From positions 1 to 16,576 of the forward strand of contig CANLFL010000005.1 in NCBI GenBank assembly GCA_947489825.1: a DNA stretch of 16,576 nt. Direction: 5' to 3'. The position numbers and the translations under genes are program-made. This stretch comes from Candidatus Nanopelagicaceae bacterium (GTDB lineage Bacteria > Actinomycetota > Actinomycetes > Nanopelagicales > Nanopelagicaceae). This document shows positions 1 through 6,322 of the stretch, piece after piece; position 1 is the stretch's first letter; every line of letters begins with the position of its first letter. The notes beneath the pieces are model-generated. The model ran no database searches, was not told the origin of the DNA, and saw only the letters and a program-made list of their open reading frames with translations.

Positions 1-232
1 GTTCTGAAGGTGGATAATTTTTTGTTGTGACAGCTCGGCCATCACTTATGCTCACTTGAAAATTAAGCATCTCTTTAATGATGACAGGGCGCATATCAAT
101 TCGCTCAGTAGCTGTCTGCATATTTCGTCGACGCCCTGAAAGAACAACTCGCGCAATCGCCTCCGGTTTGTTAAAATATAAAAGTGCCTGTGAAAAGGCC
201 TCTTCGAGTGAGATACGCAACACAGGTGACAT
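1..232 (-). CDS. Partial gene, N-terminus of an unidentified protein (possibly a SAM-dependent methyltransferase)
   Basis: The minus strand is open from an ATG at 232 to the window edge, giving 77 codons of a protein beginning MSPVLRISLEEAFSQALLYF. The segment continues with a basic stretch (GRRRN) and then two strand-like stretches around DMRPVIIKE and FQVSISDGRAVTTKNYPP. The alternation RPV-(I/L)-hK-x-x-hxhQV, followed by TKN, reminds me of the N-terminal part of class I methyltransferases of the Methyltransf_32 type. No SAM-binding motif lies inside the window, so this remains a weak guess. The start is supported by a TAATTT box whose last base lies 7 nt before the ATG, the leaderless layout seen at other genes here. 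No Shine-Dalgarno sequence is visible. The gene is divergent from the TerC gene. Confidence 0.6.
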   Translation of the reverse strand, partial: MSPVLRISLEEAFSQALLYFNKPEAIARVVLSGRRRNMQTATERIDMRPVIIKEMLNFQVSISDGRAVTTKNYPPSE

Positions 233-239
233 AGTGGCT

Positions 240-245
240 AAATTA
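240..245 (-). promoter_or_regulatory. Putative -10 box for a leaderless transcript (leftward gene)
   Basis: TAATTT read on the minus strand, followed by 7 nt and then the ATG at 232. Transcription would begin at or next to the start codon. The -35 region of this promoter would fall near 262-268, on top of the -10 box of the divergent TerC gene. Confidence 0.45.
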
Positions 246-264
246 CCCCAAATCCTGCAAGTGT

Positions 265-270
265 TAGGCT
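265..270 (+). promoter_or_regulatory. Putative -10 box for leaderless terC-like transcript
   Basis: TAGGCT, then 6 nt, then the ATG at 277. There is no Shine-Dalgarno sequence in front of the ATG. The same TAGGCT-N6-ATG arrangement recurs at the cystathionine gamma-synthase-family gene (7441). Confidence 0.5.
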
Positions 271-276
271 TTGGGC

Positions 277-1197
277 ATGACACCGGTTGCAACAATTTCT
301 ACCACTAACTGGATTATCACCATTGTTGCCCTACTCGTGATCATTGGTCTGGATTTTGCTTGGGCCGTTGCGCGTCGCGAGAAAGATACATCAATGCGAG
401 AGGCGACTGCCTGGAGCGTTTTCTATGTATCCCTAGCGGTGGCCTTCGGTCTCTTCCTGAGCCAATGGCTGACTTCGCGTGAGCAACAGGAATTCTTTGC
501 AGGCTGGCTCACTGAATACTCACTCTCATTCGATAATCTCTTCGTCTTTGTACTCATTCTTACTCGCCTGAAGATAGATAAACGAAAACAGCAGTTAGCA
601 CTCCTCATTGGAATTTTGATTGCCCTTGTTCTTCGAGTTATCGCAATTACTCTTGGTAAGGCAGCAATTGAGAGATTCGAGTGGGTCTTCTTTATCTTCG
701 GTGCATTCCTTATCTATACCGCTGTCTCGCTCTTTATGGAGAGTTCACATAAAGATAAAAAAGAAGAGAAAGATAGCAAGCTTGTTCAGTTCTTACAGCG
801 TAGAGGCTTGAAACCATTTACAATTGCCTTATTAGCTCTTGGGCTCACTGATCTACTTTTTGCCTTAGATTCAATCCCTGCAATATTTGGATTGACTGAA
901 AATGTTTATCTAGTTATTACTGCAAATATTTTCGCACTCATGGGACTCCGCCAACTGTACTTCCTTATCGGTGGACTCATGAGTCGCCTTGTCTATATCG
1001 GCAAGGGGCTTTCAGCAGTTCTAGCATTTATTGGTTTCAAATTACTATTCCATGCCTTTCATGCAGTTGATATTCATGAAATTGGCGGATGGCGGATTCC
1101 AGAAGTTACGATTACACAGAGTTTGATCGTGATTGTTTCCTGTCTTGGTCTGGCCACTATCGCTAGTCTTGTTAGCACTCGCGATAAATCTGATTAG
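277..1197 (+). CDS. TerC/Alx family integral membrane protein (probable metal exporter)
   Basis: A 306-residue polytopic membrane protein of the TerC family. Members (Alx of E. coli, the Bacillus TerC homologues) are linked to manganese efflux and to tellurite resistance. The two family signatures are present: an acidic-Asn motif SLSFDNLFVF near residue 85 and TDLLFALDSIPA near residue 195. Both carry membrane-embedded Asp residues thought to bind the cation. A hydrophilic Lys/Glu-rich cytoplasmic loop (around residues 155-170) separates the two halves. I chose ATG 277 rather than the in-frame TTG at 271 because a TAGGCT box ends 6 nt upstream, which fits a leaderless start. The 3' end overlaps the convergent histidine kinase gene: the two stop codons share bases 1195-1196. 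The family call is firm; manganese as substrate is inferred from the family. Confidence 0.93.
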   Translation: MTPVATISTTNWIITIVALLVIIGLDFAWAVARREKDTSMREATAWSVFYVSLAVAFGLFLSQWLTSREQQEFFAGWLTEYSLSFDNLFVFVLILTRLKIDKRKQQLALLIGILIALVLRVIAITLGKAAIERFEWVFFIFGAFLIYTAVSLFMESSHKDKKEEKDSKLVQFLQRRGLKPFTIALLALGLTDLLFALDSIPAIFGLTENVYLVITANIFALMGLRQLYFLIGGLMSRLVYIGKGLSAVLAFIGFKLLFHAFHAVDIHEIGGWRIPEVTITQSLIVIVSCLGLATIASLVSTRDKSD

Positions 1198-2399
1198 AGG
1201 GTAGTTTCGACAGCCAAGCCACCTAGAGTGCTTTTACGCAACGCAAGCGTTCCACCATGTTCGTGAACAATTGCTGCAATAATCGATAGACCTAGACCAG
1301 AACCACCAGTTTCGCGAGAGCGAGAAGAATCAAAACGATTGAGTAGTTCGATTCCATCTCGATAAGAAGTTTCAGGTAAGCCTGGACCCCCATCTTCAAT
1401 AAGAATTAAGGACTTCTTTCCGTTTCGCGACACCTTTATTCGTACTGGAGCATCAACGGGTGTGTGTCGAGAAACATTGTTAAGTATGTTCTGCATCAAC
1501 CGCCGCAAGTGGTCAGCAGAACCTAGGCAAGAAACTCCATCTTCGATTTCGATCGTGACCGTACGTTGAGGATGGAGTGTCTGAAAGTCACGAGAGTGCG
1601 AGTTTAAAAGCTCAGAGAGGTCGACTTCTTCACGGATCGGTAGGGAGCTTTCGCCGAGTTCAGCTAAGAGTAAGAGATCATGAATGAGATTTTCCATTCG
1701 AACTATCTCTGAATTCACTCTATCAAATGCTCGCTGGCGATCACTCTCTGCAGAAATCTGACCTTTAGCTAACATCTCTGAATAGCCTTTAATTACCGTC
1801 AATGGTGTGCGTAGCTCATGGGAGGCATCAGCTAAAAAACTTTGCATACGCGCAAGTGAATCGGCCTGCAACTTTCGATTGTTTCTTCGAATCACTAGGT
1901 ACGACAGAGCAATGGCAACTAGATCCGCTAGGAAGGTAAAAAGAACTAGCCGTTTCTGGTTCTCTATAAAGGTCTCATTTGTAGTTCTGAGTGAATCGGC
2001 AATAAGTAAACGATCGCCGCCTGAGATATTGAGAGAGATCAGGCGGTAGCCCTCCTGTACGTCAACGGTCACAGCCTTTCGAAGTGACTCACTAATTACT
2101 GACTCAGTTGGTGGGTTACTTAGGTTGAGTTGTGAGCTATTAATGATGGTGAGATCGCCACTTGCTGAGACAAGTGCGATGGTCACGTTGAAATCTTGTT
2201 CTGCAGCGCTATCGAGTGCGGCACTGACCGGAGCATCCGAGTTTTGGCGCACAGAGTCAGCGATCGTGTTGAGTTGAGAATCAATCACCGCAATTTGTGA
2301 GTTCTTCACCGAAATTGTTGCAAATCCACCGATAAGAAGTGAGAGCGCAGTCGTGATGATTGCACTTGCAAATAAGTATCGAAGACTTTTTTGCTTCAC
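1194..2399 (-). CDS. Membrane sensor histidine kinase (HisKA type, OmpR-pair)
   Basis: A 401-residue sensor kinase. A first membrane helix (about residues 9-29), an extracytoplasmic sensor region of roughly 120 residues, and a second helix (about 151-170) are followed directly by the dimerisation domain. The H-box ASHELRTPL places the phosphoacceptor at His194. The ATPase domain shows the N-box near Asn304-Asn308, a G1 box EDGGPG at 335-340 and a G2 box TGGSGLGL at 364-371. There is little room for a HAMP domain between the second helix and the H-box, so signal transfer would be through a short linker. The GTG start overlaps the stop of the response regulator by one base (TAGTG), which indicates translational coupling. 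The sensor region has no recognisable domain and its signal is unknown. Confidence 0.93.
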   Translation of the reverse strand: MKQKSLRYLFASAIITTALSLLIGGFATISVKNSQIAVIDSQLNTIADSVRQNSDAPVSAALDSAAEQDFNVTIALVSASGDLTIINSSQLNLSNPPTESVISESLRKAVTVDVQEGYRLISLNISGGDRLLIADSLRTTNETFIENQKRLVLFTFLADLVAIALSYLVIRRNNRKLQADSLARMQSFLADASHELRTPLTVIKGYSEMLAKGQISAESDRQRAFDRVNSEIVRMENLIHDLLLLAELGESSLPIREEVDLSELLNSHSRDFQTLHPQRTVTIEIEDGVSCLGSADHLRRLMQNILNNVSRHTPVDAPVRIKVSRNGKKSLILIEDGGPGLPETSYRDGIELLNRFDSSRSRETGGSGLGLSIIAAIVHEHGGTLALRKSTLGGLAVETTL

Positions 2400-3103
2400 T
2401 ATTTCTTTGGCTCCTGGATAACAAAGCCGACGCCTCGAATGGTTTTGATCCCCTCAAAACCATCTCGGTGTAGTTTCTTTCGAAGATAGGAAATGTATGT
2501 GTCCACAACAGTACTTTCGGATTCAAAGGTAATACCCCAGACATCATCAAGAAGAACGCTCTTTGAGAGCACACGATTCTTATTTTCGATCAAAACCTGA
2601 AGCAATCGATACTCGGTTGGGGAAAGATCAATGACGTCATCACTAAAATTCACAGTATGTGTGGAGTCATCAATCGAGATTGGCCCGCACTTGAGGGCTG
2701 TATTCGGCGCTCCAGATATTTGTGAACGTCGCAAAATTGCCTTAAGGCGAAGAACAAGTTCCTCAAGACCGAAGGGCTTGACGACATAATCATCAGCCCC
2801 GAGGGTTAATCCCCTGGTGACATCCACTCGATCTGCGCGAGCACTCAACATCAGAACTGGTACTTCATTTCCGTTCTTACGTAAGCGCTCAACAAGTTCG
2901 AAGCCATCCATTAAAGGCATATTGATGTCAATAATCATGATGTCTGGGGTGTAGCTACGTAGAGCAGTAAGAGCGCTCATCCCATCATTTGCAGCTTGTG
3001 TTTCAAATCCCGCCAGCTTGAGAGCATCTTTGAGCAACTCACGAACACCTGCCTCATCATCGACGATCAGAATTTTAATCGGCTGAGCATCACTAGAGTT
3101 CAT
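2399..3103 (-). CDS. OmpR-family response regulator
   Basis: A 234-residue regulator with a receiver domain and a winged-helix DNA-binding domain. In the receiver, the acidic pair is Asp15/Asp16, the phosphoacceptor is Asp59 (MIIDINMP), the switch Ser is 87 and the conserved Lys is 109 (VVKPF). The C-terminal half carries the typical OmpR/PhoB elements, including LSPTEYRLL, VVDTYISYLRKKL and TIRGVGF. I chose ATG 3103, 9 residues before the first receiver strand, because an AAGG element lies 8-9 nt upstream. A GTG at 3145 would only add a basic, non-conserved leader. The gene is the first of a two-gene operon with its kinase. It is divergent from a secreted protein gene across a 132-bp gap that holds an OmpR-like direct repeat, so self-regulation is plausible. 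Confidence 0.94.
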   Translation of the reverse strand: MNSSDAQPIKILIVDDEAGVRELLKDALKLAGFETQAANDGMSALTALRSYTPDIMIIDINMPLMDGFELVERLRKNGNEVPVLMLSARADRVDVTRGLTLGADDYVVKPFGLEELVLRLKAILRRSQISGAPNTALKCGPISIDDSTHTVNFSDDVIDLSPTEYRLLQVLIENKNRVLSKSVLLDDVWGITFESESTVVDTYISYLRKKLHRDGFEGIKTIRGVGFVIQEPKK

Positions 3104-3152
3104 ACCCCTAGCCTTACAGGTCTTAGGCAACTTTTCTACCTTCACCCTGAGT

Positions 3153-3205
3153 ATGCCAGCGAGTCGAATGGATATTCACAGAGACTTCACAAAGTCGACT
3201 GGCAT
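3153..3205. repeat. Inverted repeat ATGCCAG/CTGGCAT flanking the direct repeat
   Basis: Perfect 7-bp arms (3153-3159 and 3199-3205) enclose a 39-bp interval that contains the TTCACA direct repeat. The second arm is preceded by the palindrome AGTCGACT, and a GAGTCGA follows the first. It could be a looping or operator element of the divergent promoter region, or chance. Confidence 0.3.
3175..3191. promoter_or_regulatory. Direct repeat resembling an OmpR-family binding site
   Basis: TTCACA-N5-TTCACA: two identical hexamers exactly 11 bp apart, one helical turn. This is the geometry of tandem OmpR/PhoP-type sites; mycobacterial PhoP boxes are direct repeats built on TCACAG-like units. The repeat sits 72 bp upstream of the response regulator ATG and 45 bp upstream of the divergent secreted-protein ATG. 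Binding by the adjacent regulator is an inference. Confidence 0.45.
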
Positions 3206-3235
3206 CCTTTCGATATAGAAGAAAGGGGTACTTTG

Positions 3236-3685
3236 ATGGTCACGAGACAATTCAGAGCAATCGTAATTGCACTCATGATTACATCTATCGGTATCTCGGC
3301 TTCTCCCGCGCACGCTGATCACAAACCTACGCCTTCTCCCAAGTCAACTCTCTCTCCTCCTGATCAATATGAAGAAGAGCTGGAACAATTTAAGATTGAT
3401 ATGAAGGCCTATCAAAAAGCCCGCGCACTTCGTGAGCAACAACTGCGATCGATACTTATAGATTTTAGTAGGGCGCTTAAGAAAGCATCTGATGATGCTC
3501 GCTTTGCAGGTAAGAGCGCCGGAAGTAAGGCCGCATTAGCATCTGCCAGAGCAGCAGCAGCTACCGCACGCGATGAAGCAGTAGCTCTTCTTGGCCCTGA
3601 GCCTAAGCCCCCTGTTCCACCCATGAAGCCGATGAAGAGCGCTAAGGGTTTTGCTCCTTCACAAAAACCTGAAAAGAAAAATTAG
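3236..3685 (+). CDS. Small secreted Ala/Lys/Pro-rich coiled-coil protein
   Basis: A 149-residue protein of no family I recognise. It opens with a Sec signal peptide: a basic start (MVTRQFR), a hydrophobic core to about residue 21, and a probable cleavage after SPAHA at residue 27. A short Pro/Ser/Thr linker follows, then a long charged helix (about 43-118) rich in Glu, Lys, Arg and Ala with coiled-coil character. A Lys/Pro tail contains PPVPPMKPMK-like repeats. The tail is strongly basic and could contact cell-wall polymers or membrane lipids. The start is set by an AAAGGGG Shine-Dalgarno sequence 7 nt before the ATG; the open frame extends upstream to 2996 but lacks coding features there. 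The gene is divergent from the OmpR-type regulator and may be its target. It is followed after 42 bp by the alpha-glucosidase gene. Confidence 0.8.
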   Translation: MVTRQFRAIVIALMITSIGISASPAHADHKPTPSPKSTLSPPDQYEEELEQFKIDMKAYQKARALREQQLRSILIDFSRALKKASDDARFAGKSAGSKAALASARAAAATARDEAVALLGPEPKPPVPPMKPMKSAKGFAPSQKPEKKN

Positions 3686-3715
3686 TTCCTTTATATTTGA
3701 GAGAGATTCTGCTGA

Positions 3716-3721
3716 TAACGT
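3716..3721 (+). promoter_or_regulatory. Putative -10 box for leaderless alpha-glucosidase transcript
   Basis: TAACGT, then 6 nt, then GTG 3728. No ribosome-binding sequence precedes the GTG. The box lies in the 42-bp gap after the secreted protein gene and suggests independent transcription. No good -35 hexamer is seen at the expected distance. Confidence 0.45.
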
Positions 3722-3727
3722 CGCACT

Positions 3728-5326
3728 GTGAATAGTGCTCAGGAACTTTGGTGGAATCAAGCTGTCATTTATCAGATTTACCCTCGATCATTCTTTGATA
3801 GTAATGCTGATGGAGAAGGAGATCTCGCTGGAATCACTTCGAAAATCTCATACCTATCTTCACTTGGTATTGATGCCATTTGGCTGAGCCCCTTCTATAA
3901 GAGCCCAAATAAAGATGGTGGGTACGATGTAAGTGATCCGCGTGCTGTTGATCCACGCTTTGGAATAATCGCCGACTTTCAAAAGCTGATAGAAATTTGT
4001 CATCAAAATCACATTCGGATCATTGTTGATTTGGTTCCTAACCACTTCTCAGATCAACATCGATGGTTTCAAGAAGCTCTTCACTCTCTATCTGGCTCTG
4101 CAGCAAGAGATAGATTCCATTTTCGCAAAGCAACGCCAACAAATGAGTTGCCAAATAACTGGATCTCACTCTTTGGTGGCCCCGTGTGGACGCAGACACC
4201 TGATGGAGAGTATTTCCTACACCTTTTCGATCAATCTCAACCAGATCTCAATTGGGAGAATAGTGAAGTTCGCAGTGATTTTGAGCAGACACTTAGATTT
4301 TGGCTAGATCTGGGAGTAGATGGTTTTCGCATTGATGTGGCACATGGTTTGGTTAAAGAAAATCTTGATCACGATCATCAAGCGCCGCAGGCTCTCAGCG
4401 ATGCTCTTCGCTTAGATATCAAGATGGATGCCGATGAGCGATCAGCAATTCTCTCTACAGTCCCGTTCTTCAATCGACCAGGAGTTCATGAGATTTATCG
4501 ATCATGGAGAAAGATCTTTGACTCATACGATCGTGATGTTGTCTCGGTCGCTGAGGTATGGGTGCATCCTCCAGAGGAGGCAGCTCACTATGTCCGACCC
4601 GATGAACTTAGCCAGGTTTTTAACTTTGATCTACTTACAACACCATTCGATGCGAAGTCATTGCGCCACAGTATTAACTCTGCCTTCTCAATTCTTACAC
4701 CAGTCGGTGCGCTACCTACGTGGGCCCTAAGTAATCACGACTCTCCTCGTGTTGCCTCTCGGGTAGGAGTTAAGGAATCTCAAGCACTCTTCATTGCTTT
4801 GCTTGCACTTCCAGGTTCGCTCTATATCTATAACGGGCAAGAGCTTTCACTCCCTGATGCACAAGTTGCCGATGAGTATCGTCAAGATCCTGTCTTCTTC
4901 CGTACCAACGGCCAACAGAAAGGAAGAGACGGGGCACGTGTTCCTCTTCCATGGAACTCTGAAGAGTCAGAATTTGGATTCACGAAAGGCCATTCATGGC
5001 TTCCAATTCCCGAGAGCTGGCAGGAGTTGAGCATCAATAAGCAGGAAGAAGATAAGGGAAGTTCACTTCACCTTTATCGAAGAGCGCTTCGAGCACGTCG
5101 CCAGCTATTCAAAGGCGATCGAGAAATTATCTGGCGCGAAGATGGCGCTGATGGCCTACTCGTTTTTGAACGTGGAGATGTTTTGGTTCTTCTCAATGCT
5201 TCTAAGGATGAGAAGTCTTACTCTGCCTCCGGTGAACTTCTTCTTTCATCACACTCTGGAATCACTTCTGATGGTAAAAAAATTAAGTTGCCGAACGCAA
5301 CTGCTTGTTGGGTTGCGCTTTCTTAA
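3728..5326 (+). CDS. GH13 family alpha-glucosidase (oligo-1,6-/alpha-1,4-glucosidase type)
   Basis: A 532-residue cytoplasmic glycoside hydrolase (no signal peptide) that would release glucose from the non-reducing ends of alpha-glucosides such as maltose, isomaltose or short malto-oligosaccharides. The GH13 regions are all present: region I DLVPNH at 101-106, region II GFRIDVAH with the nucleophile Asp203, region III VAEVW with the acid/base Glu276, and region IV SNHDSPR with Asp338. The QPDLNW motif at 171-176 and the Ca-binding-type loop DSNADGEGD at 24-32 are features of the alpha-glucosidase/oligoglucosidase subfamilies. The length is normal for the family. The GTG start is 6 nt behind a TAACGT box. 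The stop codon overlaps the stop of the convergent hibernation-factor gene inside TTAA (5323-5326). The exact linkage specificity cannot be read from sequence alone. Confidence 0.94.
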   Translation: MNSAQELWWNQAVIYQIYPRSFFDSNADGEGDLAGITSKISYLSSLGIDAIWLSPFYKSPNKDGGYDVSDPRAVDPRFGIIADFQKLIEICHQNHIRIIVDLVPNHFSDQHRWFQEALHSLSGSAARDRFHFRKATPTNELPNNWISLFGGPVWTQTPDGEYFLHLFDQSQPDLNWENSEVRSDFEQTLRFWLDLGVDGFRIDVAHGLVKENLDHDHQAPQALSDALRLDIKMDADERSAILSTVPFFNRPGVHEIYRSWRKIFDSYDRDVVSVAEVWVHPPEEAAHYVRPDELSQVFNFDLLTTPFDAKSLRHSINSAFSILTPVGALPTWALSNHDSPRVASRVGVKESQALFIALLALPGSLYIYNGQELSLPDAQVADEYRQDPVFFRTNGQQKGRDGARVPLPWNSEESEFGFTKGHSWLPIPESWQELSINKQEEDKGSSLHLYRRALRARRQLFKGDREIIWREDGADGLLVFERGDVLVLLNASKDEKSYSASGELLLSSHSGITSDGKKIKLPNATACWVALS

Positions 5327-5661
5327 GAGAGACTTTTGAAGCGAAGTGAATCGCGATCTTTACTCTTACTCTTTTCGTGGATTTTTCTTATCTGTAGTTC
5401 AATACTCTTCACCGCTTCATCAAAGGCTGCCAAGTCATTAAATGATTGTGCCTCAGCCCTCATCAATGGGCCCGCGCCATGTGTAGTGATAATGACGTGA
5501 TGGGCCTGTTTACCTTGGCGTGGATTTGCTTCGTGGACGATTTCCACTTCAATTCGCTGTATTAGAACACTAAATCGCTCAAGAGAGTGAATTTTCTCTT
5601 CGACAATCCGCGAAAAATCTTCGGCCAAAGCTGCATGGCGTGAGTGGATGACTAACTTCAT
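5323..5661 (-). CDS. hpf: Ribosome hibernation promoting factor, short form (HPF/RaiA/YfiA family)
   Basis: A 112-residue protein matching only the N-terminal HPF/RaiA domain, which binds the 30S decoding region and silences ribosomes. It shows the beta1 strand MKLVIHSRHAAL, the first helix EDFSRIVEEKIHSL, and the closing segment MRAEAQSFNDLAAFDEAVKSI with the final helix QLQIRKIHEK-like and a Lys-rich tail. The C-terminal dimerisation domain usual in actinobacterial long HPF is absent: the stop follows shortly after the tail. I chose ATG 5661 because GAGGG lies 5 nt upstream and the sequence begins exactly where the fold starts. ATG 5673 in the same frame is an alternative. A small palindrome, TGAGGGTCCTCA on the message (5661-5672), covers the ribosome-binding site and the start and might influence initiation. 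Confidence 0.88.
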   Translation of the reverse strand: MKLVIHSRHAALAEDFSRIVEEKIHSLERFSVLIQRIEVEIVHEANPRQGKQAHHVIITTHGAGPLMRAEAQSFNDLAAFDEAVKSIELQIRKIHEKSKSKDRDSLRFKSLS

Positions 5662-5726
5662 GAGGACCCTCATTTCTCCAGAGGTGCCTTCTAACAATGG
5701 CAGCAAACGAGAGAAAAAGTAAGGGG

Positions 5727-6116
5727 CTACCAGATAGATTTTGGGAGCAGATACATCACGGCTGTACCTGCTGCGGCATAAATAAGTGCCTGCAGTATTA
5801 TTGAAATCGCAGTCAATCGATCCGCACGCTTTGCTGCCTTATCTGCGACACGTGAGATTTGGCCAAGCTTTCCAAAATTGAATGTGCCCATAAATCCATA
5901 GGCAAGACAAAACTTTTTACGCGATTGAACCCAGCCGATACTTGCAATCATCAAAGGAAAGAAGAGGGCTAATCGTGCACCTCGTGGTGCATCGATTCCA
6001 AAGAGGGAGATTGAAGAAGTGATAAAGAGTAGAAACCCCACCGCTGCAACAAGTTGGCGACTTCGAACTTCACTGGCGCCGATATTGCAGGTACCGGGAA
6101 TGTATTCAGTACTCAT
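5727..6116 (-). CDS. Three-helix membrane protein with CNIG motif, unknown function
   Basis: A 129-residue integral membrane protein. It starts with a short hydrophilic segment YIPGTCNIG (Cys10), followed by predicted membrane helices at about 22-41, 48-64 and 102-124. Between helices two and three is FCLAYGFMGTFNFG (Cys70 and FNFG), then a basic stretch KAAKRADR. I believe the CNIG...E...R and FCxxYGxxGxFNFG pattern recurs in uncharacterised small proteins of several bacterial phyla, but I cannot name a Pfam family. The two Cys residues are the only ones and could pair or bind a cofactor; that is conjecture. The ATG directly follows the stop of the 53-residue gene (TAAATG, no gap), so the two are almost certainly co-translated. 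Confidence 0.8.
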   Translation of the reverse strand: MSTEYIPGTCNIGASEVRSRQLVAAVGFLLFITSSISLFGIDAPRGARLALFFPLMIASIGWVQSRKKFCLAYGFMGTFNFGKLGQISRVADKAAKRADRLTAISIILQALIYAAAGTAVMYLLPKSIW

Positions 6117-6278
6117 TTACGCTTCTTCGAGTTCAGATTCATCCAACTCGTCTTCATCAAGCCATGCTTCCGCTGGCTGATCATCTTGACGCTCTACCCA
6201 CGACAGAAATGAAGCGACACCTTTAAAGGCTAGGGCGATAACCGCTAGCCCAGCAAGGATTCGTCGGATGAATTTCAT
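6117..6278 (-). CDS. 53-residue single-helix membrane peptide with acidic tail
   Basis: A short gene starting MKFIRRILAG. It has a basic N-terminus, one hydrophobic helix (about residues 7-27), then SWVERQDD and a strongly acidic tail: 12 of the last 22 residues are Asp or Glu. The start sits 6 nt behind a TAAATT box, the leaderless layout used by other genes in this window. The TAA stop touches the ATG of the CNIG membrane protein with no gap. The codon-level continuity, promoter and coupling argue for a real gene. The topology would place a basic end on one side and an acidic tail on the other side of the membrane. No homologue is recognised. It may be a partner or assembly subunit of the downstream membrane protein. 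Confidence 0.72.
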   Translation of the reverse strand: MKFIRRILAGLAVIALAFKGVASFLSWVERQDDQPAEAWLDEDELDESELEEA

Positions 6279-6284
6279 GAGTTA

Positions 6285-6290
6285 AATTTA
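6285..6290 (-). promoter_or_regulatory. Putative -10 box for the 53-aa/CNIG operon
   Basis: TAAATT on the minus strand, then 6 nt (TAACTC), then ATG 6278. It lies in the 44-bp gap after the cystathionine gamma-synthase-family gene, so the two membrane protein genes can be transcribed on their own. A GAAGGG lies slightly further upstream, but too far from the ATG to serve as a normal ribosome-binding site. Confidence 0.45.
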
Positions 6291-6322
6291 CCCTTCTTTG
6301 CCAGAAAATGCCCACCACAGAG

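Noticed and set aside
78..308. Forward open frame of 76 codons at the left end
   Set aside because: It lies antisense to a well-formed leftward reading frame with a plausible leaderless promoter, runs into the terC-like start in another frame, and has no ribosome-binding site.
2996..3235. Upstream extension of the secreted-protein frame
   Set aside because: It overlaps the response regulator gene antisense and would bury the signal peptide. The ATG at 3236 has a strong Shine-Dalgarno sequence.
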